A DNA stretch of 64,000 bases from Strongylocentrotus purpuratus (taxonomy: Eukaryota; Echinodermata; Echinoidea; Camarodonta; Strongylocentrotidae). This document shows positions 15,801 to 25,092 of this stretch, piece after piece (the stretch's first letter is position 1; each line of letters opens with the position of its first letter). The position numbers were made by a program, and so were the translations under genes. The notes beneath the pieces are model-generated. The model saw only the letters and a list, made by a program, of their open reading frames with translations, had not been told where the DNA came from and searched no databases. The stretch spans positions 48,161,274 to 48,225,273 of the forward strand of contig NW_022145606.1 in NCBI RefSeq assembly GCF_000002235.5, written 5' to 3'.

Positions 15801-16613
15801 GGCCAAATTGGAACACTACAGAGAAGATTGGCATATCTTGGCCAAATTGGAACGCTACAGAGAAGATTGGCATATCTTGGCCAAATTGGAACGCTACAGA
15901 GAAGATTGGCATATCTCGGCCAAATTGGAACACTACAGAGAAGATTGGCATATCTCGGCCAAATTGGAACGCTACAGAGAAGAATGGCATATCTCGACCA
16001 AATTGGAACACTACAGAGAAGATTGGCATAACTCGGCAAAATTGGAACACTACAGAGAAGATTGGCATATCTCGGCCAAATTGGAACGCGACAGAGAAGA
16101 TTGGCATATCTTGGCCAAATTGGAACGCTACAGAGAAGATTGGCATATCTCGGCCAAATTGGAACACTACAGAGAAGATTGGCATATCTCGGCCAATTGG
16201 AACGCTACAGAGAAGAATGGCATATCTCGACCAAATTGGAACACTACAGAGAAGATTGGCATAACTCGGCAAAATTGGAACACTACAGAGAAGATTGGCA
16301 TATCTCGGCCAAATTGGAACGCGACAGAGAAGATTGGCATATCTCGACCAAATTGGAACACTACAGAGAAGATTGGCATATCTCGGCCAAATTGGAACAC
16401 TACAGAGAAGATTGGCATATCTCGGCCAAATTGGAACACTACAGAGAACATTGGCATATCTCGGCCAAATTGGAACACTACAGAGAAGATTGGCATATCT
16501 CGGCCAAATTGGAACGCTACAGAGAAGATTGGCATATCTCGGCCAAATTGGAACGCGACAGAGAAGATTGGCATATTTCGGCCAAATTGGAACGCTACAG
16601 AGAAGATAGGCAT
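881..16613 (+). repeat. 39-bp satellite array, about 403 units, with higher-order structure
   Basis: A continuous head-to-tail array of a 39-bp unit that begins TTGGAACACTACAGAGAAGA and ends CATATCTCGGCCAAA. Units differ at a few favoured sites (CAC/CGC/GAC after GGAA, CGG/CGA/TGG, gAt/cAt). Only two indels are obvious: a shortened unit near 961-975 and a one-base loss near 16195. Because 39 is 13 codons, five of the six frames stay open, giving apparent ORFs of up to 2353 codons on the minus strand (8978-16039). No frame is privileged, no start context or splice signal is seen, and both strands are equally open, so I read it as non-coding satellite. Long identical blocks recur at multiples of 39 bp: 1755, 1794, 1950, 3744, 2574 and 663. 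Confidence 0.97.
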
Positions 16614-17176
16614 CTTTAAAATGATGTGCTTCACTCGTTGAAATTCGATTTATTTATGAAAATAATTATGAATTTCAAAAGGGCCTTAACGCGTATCTCA
16701 TCTTTTTCCTTTCGCCAAAAGGGCCTTAACCTACCAGGCAAATCTTTTATCAATGACAGATTATTTCGTAATTTCCATATAATTCAATAAATATCAGTAG
16801 AAACACCATTAAAAACATGATTAGTCTACAATAGACACAATGTACTTAAAATGATCACTGAAAGTATATGTCATGAATTTAGATCATGAAATCTGAGTGA
16901 GATTTAAATTAGGTGTGGATGCATGAAATGCGACCGACTCGTTGAAATACGCAGATGACAACGTATGGGACTGTGATGAAAAATAAACAATGAAAAAGGT
17001 GTCCTAAATGTACGATCTCTAAAAAATTACCTTACCGAAAGCTGCATTATATTAATAACAATATTCAGAAACCAAAAATACTTTTTCGAACATTTTAATT
17101 GATCAGTTTTATCACTTGTGTGATTTAGTAGCCGTAGGAGGGCCTTTCTGGCAAACCAAAGCCAGGGCCCAGATGA
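16614..17176. other. Unique sequence between satellite and element R right copy
   Basis: AT-rich sequence with no recognisable gene, RNA or transposon end. A short direct repeat, AAAAGGGCCTTAAC, occurs twice near 16677-16691 and 16717-16731. Confidence 0.5.
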
Positions 17177-17692
17177 TAGTGTACATGTAATAATAATGTT
17201 GTTTACCCGGGGAAGTAGCCTCATCATCATCAATGCTGTTCTCATAGGGCCGTGCAATTATTACCCAGCAATTGCCAGATTACACGCGGATGGAGAGTGT
17301 CATATGTGAATACATTTCTTGCCAAAGAACATTAGTGCCGGCCTGAAGTTCTAGGACTCGACCCTTAGATTAAGAGTCGAGTGAACAGACCTCCATAACA
17401 CGACACATCAACATCTTCAATTTGCCCCCCCCCCCCCAAAAAAAAAAATAAAAAATAAAATAAAAATAAATAAATAAATAAAAAATAAATAAATAAATAA
17501 ATAAATAAAAATAAATTAAAAAAAAAAAATAATAATAAATAATAATAGTAATAAAATAAATAAATTAATAAAAATAAAATAATAATAATAATAATAATAA
17601 TAATGAAAAAAAAAAAAAATAAATAAATAAAAATAAATGAATAAATAAAAAATCCTAAATGTTGACCCACTCTGACGATCAAGCCACTGACT
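17177..17692 (+). repeat. Dispersed element R, right copy
   Basis: Direct copy of 515-879 with small substitutions and a longer A/T simple-sequence stretch (about 17438-17650, AAAT and AAT runs) after the poly-C tract. The two copies enclose the satellite in the same orientation. The ORFs predicted across the A/T stretch are simple-sequence artefacts. Confidence 0.75.
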
Positions 17693-19595
17693 GGACGAGT
17701 TCATGATTTTTCTTTTTGTTAAGTAATCTTTTGTTAGATAAAGGCCAATAGTACACTGGGATTGAAATAGTAAGAGACCAATTAAAAGACCTCTTATGTG
17801 TCTGTGTCTTTTAAAAGAATCATAAAGAAAACGTTGCCTTCTAACAGAAAACTATATACACTGTCCATGTTTTACATGTACTTATATTTTTGCAAACCTT
17901 CGAAAAGCATATTTTTAAGCAAGTTTATTAAAACAATTCACCATACCATTTTCTGATGACATCGCAAATGCTTTCATATACTCAACCTAAGGCAATTAAA
18001 GGTGCGTAGAGGTGGGCTCTTGTGTGGAATTTTGACACCGTTTACCCAAATGTTTAGCCTTTTTTTTCTTCCTTTTTTTACCAATCGATCTTGCGAAGTG
18101 GTTTGTATTTTTCACCCACCCCCATATGGTAAAGTCATTATTTACATTTGCCTCAAGCGAGTACTCTCCGATGGACTAGACAATAAGAATCGCCGAATAC
18201 GTTTAAACTATGTTTTGTACATGTATTTAAAAATATTAAAAATACACTTGGTACAATTAAATTACCAGATACATAAACCACAATGGTGAGATCTTCTCCC
18301 GGATGTATATAATCATGCTGTGATTATAATTATACATCCGTGATTATATACATCTGCATAACCTCAATTAATCTGTACACGTATGTAGGCCTACGCATGC
18401 GAGGTACCTAACACAACTATAAATGACGGTTTATAGCCGTTTATAGTCTACAACGAGTTCGTCTACAAACCAATATGTCTTTATTTCTATAGGGTCTAAA
18501 AACCAGTCATAAGTCTATTTCATGTACATATGCATCCACATCCACTAAATATCTCGTTGCTTACGTAAAAGCATACACCTGCTATATCTTAGCAATGAGG
18601 TAAAAACTAATATGCCTATCACAATCCAGCATGTGTGAACCGAACCCGGACGCAAAACCAGACAGGTTAATTGTTTTAAATAAGGTGGCCGAAATGACAT
18701 TTTCCCCGGATTGTTTTAAAGAAATTAACAGTTCGTGGTATTGTTAAGCTGACAGTATATGCTACTAGTATGACACTGACACTCTGTCTTTCCTTATTAA
18801 GATTAAATCTTAACAAAAATATGTCATGATCATAAAGGTGGGAAATTTGATGTCGGAGAAATGGTCCTGTATAGCAGCATGTAAATCTAATTATTTGCTG
18901 GTATTTACGAGTTCGCACGCATCGATCATCATGCGGTCGTCCTAATCCATATGCATGATCTATATTACCATATGAATAGCATACCGTATACGTCATGCAT
19001 CCTGAACGACTCGCTGTGCATCTATGCTCTGCGTGTGTCATAGTGCGTAACGGTCGCGCGTTCGATCAACCACGTGTGTTGTATTCTAAAGCATACGCTG
19101 TATGCAAGATTTGTGGACGAATACAAATTATTCACGATAATTTGTACTGTTATGAATCAAAATGTAAAGCTTTTGTGTCAAGTATATAATTTGTATTAAC
19201 ATTGTTTGGGATAATTAGGATTACATGATGAAACAGTTCCAATGATCAAACAATAAATCACTATAACGGCTTCATTTAAAGACTAATTTCCGTACGTGCT
19301 CCAGTATATAAAACGCGTTGAAAACGGAATCATAGACGTTCCTGTCTTTCACAATTATCAAGAAACTTTTCAAAATAACAAGTAAATTAATAATTTATTT
19401 ATTCTTAACTGTTCCTCTAAAAAGTCCTTTCTGAATTTACTTTAGGATAGGTTACGATAATTTTGCGGTATTTTACTTCGTTTTTACGCCACGTGGACGT
19501 AAGTGTAGAGCGTTTTGGTTCTTCCTTATTTTCTCCAACTGGAACTAAAAAGATACACTTTTTTAACCCAATCGCCGATAAATTCATCTATCGTT
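17693..19595. other. Gene-poor stretch before the U2 gene
   Basis: No protein gene recognised. A perfect 14-bp inverted repeat (GATGTATATAATCA at 18302-18315 and its complement at 18341-18354) could form a hairpin. The rest is ordinary AT-rich sequence. Promoter elements of the downstream U2 gene must lie at its end, but I cannot identify the proximal sequence element with confidence. Confidence 0.4.
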
Positions 19596-19785
19596 ATCGC
19601 TTCTCGGCCTTTTGGCTAAGATCATGTGTAGTATCTGTTCTTTTCAGCTTAATATCTGAAACGCGACTCACCGAGTCGCTTGTATATTAAACTGATTTTT
19701 GAATCTAGACCATGGAATAGGGGCTTGCTCCATCCTGGTCACGGGTTGGCCCGGTATTGCAGTACCTCCGGGATCGGCCCACCCC
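19596..19785 (+). ncRNA. U2 spliceosomal snRNA
   Basis: U2 snRNA is the RNA of the U2 snRNP, which pairs with the intron branch point. The 5' end ATCGCTTCTCGGCCTTTTGG is canonical. The branch-point recognition segment GTGTAGTATCTG is intact. A stem IIa pairs TTTCAG with CTGAAA, a changed but still complementary version of the vertebrate stem as I recall it. The IIb hairpin GCGACTC-ACC-GAGTCGC is perfect. The Sm-site region GATTTTTGA follows, then stem III (GACCATGGA / TCCATCCTGGTC) and stem IV with GGTATTGCAGTACCTCC. The length of 190 nt matches the family. All functional parts are present, so this looks like a real gene rather than a pseudogene. It stands alone here. A 75-codon ORF overlapping it is meaningless. 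Confidence 0.96.
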
Positions 19786-19805
19786 TCAGGGGGTAATAAT
19801 AAACC

Positions 19806-19814
19806 AAAGAAAGA
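19806..19814 (+). terminator. snRNA 3' box
   Basis: AAAGAAAGA lies 20 nt downstream of the U2 3' end, preceded by AAACC. It fits the AAARNNAGA core of the snRNA 3' box, which directs 3'-end formation of Pol II snRNA transcripts. Position and sequence both agree with the known signal. Confidence 0.6.
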
Positions 19815-20718
19815 ATTCCCCTCCCTAAACCTCCTATAGTATACCTACGCCCATAGTACATCTACACCCTCTCTGTAGATCCCTCTGGCCCCACCCCCTC
19901 TCTCTTAACTTCCTCACAGTTTTTGTCTTCTTCTTTCCCTCTTCCTTCCTCCATCATGCAACCTCTCCCTAACCAAACCCCGAAAGAATAACTTAGCTAA
20001 AATAATTTTTTATGTTGATTTTTAAAAAAAAAGTTACTACACTATCTGAAGCATTCAAGATTAACTATTCTTTGTGTATACTCTTCCTTCACAAAGACCG
20101 CCTGTTTCCCTTTTGTTGTGTTCTAAATTATGTTTTTTTACCTACTTAGGCCTATATTCTTAATTTATTCCTGGAGACCAGCCCTTGATAGGTCAACGGC
20201 CTCTGCTGCTCTAAAATCTTTAAATATTGTTATGCTATTTTCTCGTTTTATTTGTGGTGTTAATCAGATATTGTAAGTAAATTGTAATGTTTTTTATGAG
20301 TATTTGAAATAAATGAAATGATGAAAAAGGGTTTTCGAAGAGATTTATTGCTTTTTTGCCCAATAATCTACAAGATTCCCCATTAAAGTGTATGAGAAAG
20401 GCATAAAGCAAGAATAAAGTAAATAAATTTATCAACTAAATGTATTCAAATTTATGGATGCTATATGTTCCAAGGTGTTTGTGATGTTGAACAGTTGAAG
20501 CATTCCATTCACCTAGGTGCTAGTATCCCTTGTACTCCAATTGCCAGAACGCAAATTCAATCAATAAGTTGATGTGTTCTGGGGTGAAGGTTTCGCATAA
20601 GTATCGATTTTTCAACCCGGTGGTATATTTTAGTATACAATTGTTACCCCAATTGTATTTGTATGCATCACCTCGGCTATGATTTTCCCTCATTGAAAAT
20701 TAAACGTTTTGTTTATAT
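19815..20718. other. No gene seen
   Basis: A C/T-rich then AT-rich spacer. I see no coding region, RNA gene or transposon end in it. Confidence 0.4.
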
Positions 20719-20722
20719 TTAA

Positions 20723-21090
20723 AGGTAAAGACCAGTATTGGAAACGCCCCAATTTAAAAAAAAATGAAATGGAAGCTCTCATTACCAATCATGTGAAATA
20801 ATATGTTTTGACTAATACATGATGATAAAAAATTTGCCGGGAAACCGCCTAATAATTCATATATTTGGTAAATTTGTTTCTCTCATGGTCTGTGAGAGAT
20901 ATAGGGTAGTCCCATATACATCTTTCTGTGTATAGTGCTTGTAACTTTACGAAGAATGGGCCAAATTTCTTATCATTTTGATGATTCCAGAACCTTGCAG
21001 ATGCTAGATGCTAGATGATCAACCTTTTCTGATCGATTCCACAACGTTGCTTTCACAATGCAATCGCATGACCATAACTGGTCTTTACCT
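20723..21090. mobile_element. TTAA-flanked MITE with AGGTAAAGACCAGT terminal repeats
   Basis: The left end AGGTAAAGACCAGT and the right end ACTGGTCTTTACCT are exact inverted repeats, each immediately flanked by TTAA (20719-20722 and 21091-21094). The 368 bp between hold no open frame of interest. TTAA duplication with ends reading TTAAAGG fits the Kolobok/T2 group better than piggyBac, whose ends usually start with CCC. Superfamily assignment is inference. Confidence 0.75.
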
Positions 21091-21372
21091 TTAATAAAAA
21101 AAAGTGTTTTCAATTAAAGCTTGTTGCGCCGCGATCCAACTACGCCTGGTACGTCACTTTTTCACGAAAATGGCTTCGCCCATGTTATGCTAACAGACAT
21201 AACATTATGCTTAGAAATCTTCATTTATATATCTCTTGTACACCTTCGTAAGATTTATTGTACATAAAAAGGCAGGAATTCATCTCGTTTTTCAAAATAT
21301 CTACACTTATTCTCAATTTGGGGTTAGTTCTCCTTTAATATATATATATACAAGTAGCCTACATGTATATCT

Positions 21373-21478
21373 CACTTTTCTCTCTCTCTCTCTCTCACTC
21401 TCTCTCTCCCTATCTTGCTCTCTCTCTCTCTCACTCTCTCTCCCTATCTTGCTCTCTCTCTCTCTCTTTCTCCAAGCC
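21373..21478 (+). repeat. TC-rich microsatellite
   Basis: CT dinucleotide runs interrupted by a phrase CCCTATCTTG that recurs twice, so it is a compound CT microsatellite. ORFs rich in Ser/Leu across it are artefacts. The surrounding 21091-22018 shows no gene. Confidence 0.85.
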
Positions 21479-22018
21479 CAATCTTCTCCATCTCAATCTC
21501 CCCATCCATTTTCATTTCAACCCCTTGCTGTTGTTTTACGTAAGTTGATTTTAGGGGAAAGCAGATGGGACATTTCAATAGGAATATGTGAAATATGAAA
21601 CGCCAGTGTCGATCAGAACCTGTTACCCTTTGCCAGTTGATTTATTCTCAAAATTTATCCTCCCAAATTATTTTACTCTTCTTATAGCTACATGTATCGA
21701 CAGGAAATGTTGTATAGCTCCCTCTCAAGGTCAAGATATGTATTAAGCTCACATATTCCTTCAGACATTTAAATGCTAACTTTATTGGAGGAGCTCGCGC
21801 CTTTGAATGTTTTTGAAACAGATAAATGGCGCCATACAAACGCTGTGAATCATCATCATCATCATCATAAAGCAATATTTCTTGTTTAAAATCGACCGAT
21901 TAGCCTTTCCCCGTTTGGAAATTATATCCATCGACGGAAGTCTCTAAGCGCTATAACGCACAAATACAATGACAAACAATTACAAATTTAAAAAAAAAAA
22001 AAAAAAATACTAATACAC

Positions 22019-22260
22019 CTACAATTCAGTTACAAAACATATGAAAATAATAAACAACAATGAGTACATGCAGAGAAAATTCATCATCAAACTCAATTTT
22101 GAATAAAAGTTTTGAATTGTTTGCAATGGCAGTCTGACAGTTTTTGACATGAAGAGACTGGTAGTTTGTTCCACATAGTTCAGCAGAAACTTTGTAAAAA
22201 GAGCGATGACCATAAGAAAGAGTTGACACCGAAGTGTGAATATGACCGTAGATTGCGTGA
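22019..22260 (-). pseudogene. Possible LINE C-terminal tail, frameshifted
   Basis: On the minus strand, two frames together give a pattern like the end of CR1-like reverse transcriptase ORFs: RSFYKVSAEL in one frame, then MWNKLPVSS and a FKTFIQN-like stretch in another, with a one- or two-base shift between. The A run at 21981-22007 could be the tail on the plus strand side. Short and weak, so low confidence. Confidence 0.35.
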
Positions 22261-22329
22261 GGGTTTGTACATACATGGGGTTACTAGTCATCATCAATGC
22301 CACCAAATGCGCCAGAAGTGGGTTGGCAG

Positions 22330-22410
22330 GGGGGGGGGGGCAGAACGCATTTTTGCCCCCCCCCCCCCCCCCCAAAAAAAAAAAAACCGCCCTCCCCCTT
22401 CCAAAAAAAA
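22330..22410 (+). repeat. Poly-G / poly-C / poly-A simple sequence
   Basis: A run of G, a short spacer CAGAACGCATTTTTG, a run of about 20 C and a run of A. This is the kind of core seen in several short dispersed elements in the window. Terminal repeats are not evident. Confidence 0.6.
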
Positions 22411-22707
22411 GAAGAAGAAAAGCAGTAAAGGAGTAAAGATGGTTTGCATTTTTAACCAAAAAGAACATAACAATTATAACAACCTGAATTAAATCACATA
22501 TAAATTTCCATTCAAAGAAAAGGCGACTTTATTAACAGGAATTAAATTTCCTAAACATTCCACATGCCACCGTTATTTATCAACGGATGTTTTTATATTA
22601 GCGATACGCGTATATCGCGAAAATATTGTGAGAGGATGGGAAACCGTGTTTTTTTTTTTTTTTTTTTTTTTGTTATAATATAGGGTGAGAAGATGAGCCC
22701 CTGAACG

Positions 22708-22975
22708 CTGCCGTACTGATGGATGGGGGGGGGGGGTCGATTATTCGATATCAGTGATTTACAAATGTTGCTGAAATGACATGATTTTCCGGTGTTTTTT
22801 CTCAATTGTGTAAGTCGTACCTTTTTTATGTGTTTGTTGGAAAATTTGAATTTCACAAATTTACAGTCGGGCGAAATATATTTTTTATTTAGAAGCCTTC
22901 ATGTCAGGGCCTGTAGAACGGCTGGGCTCGGAGGCTCGAGCCCCCTCGATCCCCTCACTTTTTGAAAAAGTATGT
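22708..22975 (+). repeat. Dispersed repeat, copy A (copy B at 32979-33294)
   Basis: Shares ordered blocks with 32979-33294 in the same orientation: CGTACTGATGG, a G run, TATTCGATA, GCTGAAATGACATGATTTTC, GTTTGTTGGAAA, TTTACAGT, ATGTCAGGGCC, GGAACGG-like and GGCTCGAGCCC. Copy B has an extra segment of about 50 bp after the first G run. It is non-coding, probably a decayed non-autonomous element. Confidence 0.7.
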
Positions 22976-23505
22976 TACAGAGAAAAAGAAAGAAAGAGAG
23001 AGAGAGAAAATAAGCAAGAACGCCGCTGGGGAGCGATACATGGATACATTTAGTGTCCATTTATAGACACTATTCACGCTAACCTATTTAAGCAGAGGCT
23101 CATTACTGAATAGCCTTTCAAATTAAACGAAGCAAGCAAGTACACCGCGCTGACAGAGCGAAACCATCACGCTATATATAACCTCCCTGCGCTAACCCTA
23201 CCTCTACCCAGAACACATACACATTATATGCATTGTTGCGAGGTGTGTTAGGGCAGGACCAGTGCACGAAGTTAAGTCAGTGCCCATAGTGATAATGCAC
23301 GCGCCCGTCAGATTTCTCTCTCTCTCTCCTCACTATTAATCTCTCTCTCTTCCTCTTATCCCCCCCCCCTTCTCTCTTGTTTCTCATTTTCTCCTTCCAT
23401 TCTTTTACGACTCGATCTTTCAATTTCAATCAAAGTCAGGGCCTAATTCATTTAAAAACGCATCTTACTGCATAAACAAGAGAAATGAAGTACATGCACA
23501 CACAC
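22976..23505. other. No gene seen; short CT and GA runs
   Basis: Contains a GA-rich run near 22984-23010 and a CT-rich run near 23316-23380. I see no coding region or transposon end. Confidence 0.4.
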
Positions 23506-23514
23506 GGATTACCA

Positions 23515-23760
23515 TCGTTATTTATTATTCATTTATTCAGTCTTCTTTAGAATACAGGGTAGTCCTTTCAAAGCCACAGGGCCTACTTTTCAAAGGAGCC
23601 CTGTAGGCGAGTGACAAAGTACATGGTAAAAATTTACAACAACAACAAATAAAAACATATACACAATACATAACACACAGTTATTTACTACTAGATGTGT
23701 AGGGGAAGTTAACACATAACACATTTTAGTTTGAAAAGACAACCTACATACAATTCATTC
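23515..23760 (-). mobile_element. Possible LINE 3' UTR fragment
   Basis: The plus strand starts with a TTATTTATTATTCATTTATT stretch followed by GGGCCTACTTTTCAAAGGAGCCCTG. That resembles the 3' UTR and A/T tail of a CR1/L2-like LINE lying on the minus strand. There is no coding remnant, so the assignment is tentative. Confidence 0.3.
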
Positions 23761-24089
23761 TTGGATTTAAATGAGCCAAATAAAGCAATGGAATACAATT
23801 ATATTTACGAATTAAACAAAACAAGTTCACTGAGATTGATATACTTGCACTGGTACGATCGTTATGTCTACACTGTGTATACCTGCAAACATACGATTCA
23901 TAGAAAGAATGTATACATATTCATGTTTCACTTATGAATATTCACACTGTCCAATTTCTAGGACAGTAGATGGCGCTAAACCTGTTTCTCATCGAGATCT
24001 CTCAGCCTAGTACTGTTTCCTTGCACCGATCTACTTTGTTCATACTTTTCTTTTCTTCTTCCTCTTGTATTCCCTTTTAGCTCTCCTAT

Positions 24090-24301
24090 TTCCCTTTCCC
24101 TCCCCCCTCCTTTTTTTGTTTGGGGGGGGGGGGGGTAGGGGCGGGGGGGGGGGGGGGAGGCAAGGGCATTTTGCCCCCCCCCCCCCCGAACTACAACTTG
24201 TTGGGGGAAAATTGCAACTGATGTCCCCCTTCTTTTCCTTTCTTCTTCCTCTTTTTTCCTTTCCTTTATCTCCTCTTTTCCTTTTTTCTTTCACTTTCCT
24301 T

Positions 24302-24339
<38 letters not shown>

Positions 24340-24390
24340 TTTGTGGGGGGTGGGGGAAAGGTCCGCTCGGCCCCCCTTGGATCCACCCCT
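24090..24390 (+). repeat. G-run / C-run / CT-rich dispersed repeat
   Basis: A poly-G block (24122-24158), poly-C (24174-24187), long CT tracts (24294-24334) and an end reading GGATCCACCCCTGA. Its complement TCAGGGGTGGATCC is like the start of hAT-type non-autonomous elements. The matching other end is not visible. Confidence 0.45.
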
Positions 24391-24589
24391 GAGGCTTACT
24401 AGAGCAGCTGACTATAGAGACACAATCACATCGTTGGCATATCGCTAATTGTACAGACATTTACCTCGATGCCATCGTTGGCACAGTAAGTTGTAACTAG
24501 CTAGCTGTACTTGTACTTCATCTATCGAGTTATTATAGGTATCACTGGTCTGAGAGTACATCATAGTGAGTGTAGTGAGCACTATTTTT

Positions 24590-24746
24590 TTTGTGTGTTT
24601 GGGCCCTCGAAAATTTGAAAAATCGCACCCCCCCCCCTCCCCTTGAGCGCTAGGGGAGGGGGCCAATCTAAAAAAAAAGATAAATTTGTCCCCAGAGGTG
24701 AGCCCCCCCCCCCCTCCCCCAACCCCATGGATCTGCCACTGATCTA
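24590..24746 (+). repeat. C-rich dispersed repeat with hAT-like end
   Basis: G/C-run sequence ending GGATCTGCCACTGA, whose complement TCAGTGGCAGATCC resembles hAT non-autonomous termini. I could not find a partner terminus or target duplication, so it is called a decayed repeat only. Confidence 0.4.
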
Positions 24747-24790
24747 AGGGACTTCCCAGACATGGACTGCTAGTGTGACTAGCCGTCAAG

Positions 24791-24819
24791 AACCGGGCAT
24801 GGTGGCTCAGTGGTTAGAG
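24791..24819 (+). mobile_element. tRNA-derived SINE, left part (box A side)
   Basis: CCGGGCATGGTGGCTCAGTG followed by GTTAGAG is the tRNA-like 5' part with the A box (TGGCTCAGTGGTTAGAG). The sequence then switches abruptly to the 3' tail of a minus-strand LINE. The missing rest of the SINE resumes at about 28898, so the two parts are one SINE split by that LINE. Confidence 0.8.
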
Positions 24820-25092
24820 TTCAAGTTCAAGTTCGTTTATTTACACTCATCATTAAAAATACAAGAACATATACAATTAAATGAGGAATAATCACACATA
24901 AAATATCATACATTCAACAACAACAAAATAACATAACATAATGGGAGTGAAGGGATGAGCTAAAAAGGAGTATGGTCCTTATGCTTAGAGCCCATCCCTC
25001 AGTATAATATAAATAAAAGGTAAATTAAATGTTGTACGATTGGAAGCATGACAAAAAGAGGGAAAACAAGGGGGGGTAAAGAGACTGGTGAG

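Noticed and set aside
8926..16039. Very long minus-strand ORFs (2068 and 2353 codons) as giant repetitive proteins
   Set aside because: They are products of the 39-bp unit, open in five frames on both strands with no preferred frame, start context or splice signals.
881..16613. CRISPR-like array
   Set aside because: There are no unique spacers. Units are directly contiguous and the DNA is eukaryotic.
17365..17704. Phe/Leu/Ile-rich membrane-like ORFs
   Set aside because: They are translations of A/T simple sequence in the right copy of element R.
18676..19189. Overlapping plus and minus ORFs as host genes
   Set aside because: No recognisable domain, no splice or promoter context, and codon patterns look random.
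24791..24819. Functional tRNA gene from the A-box-like sequence
   Set aside because: The tRNA-like part is interrupted by a 4-kb LINE and continues into a SINE body instead of an acceptor stem.
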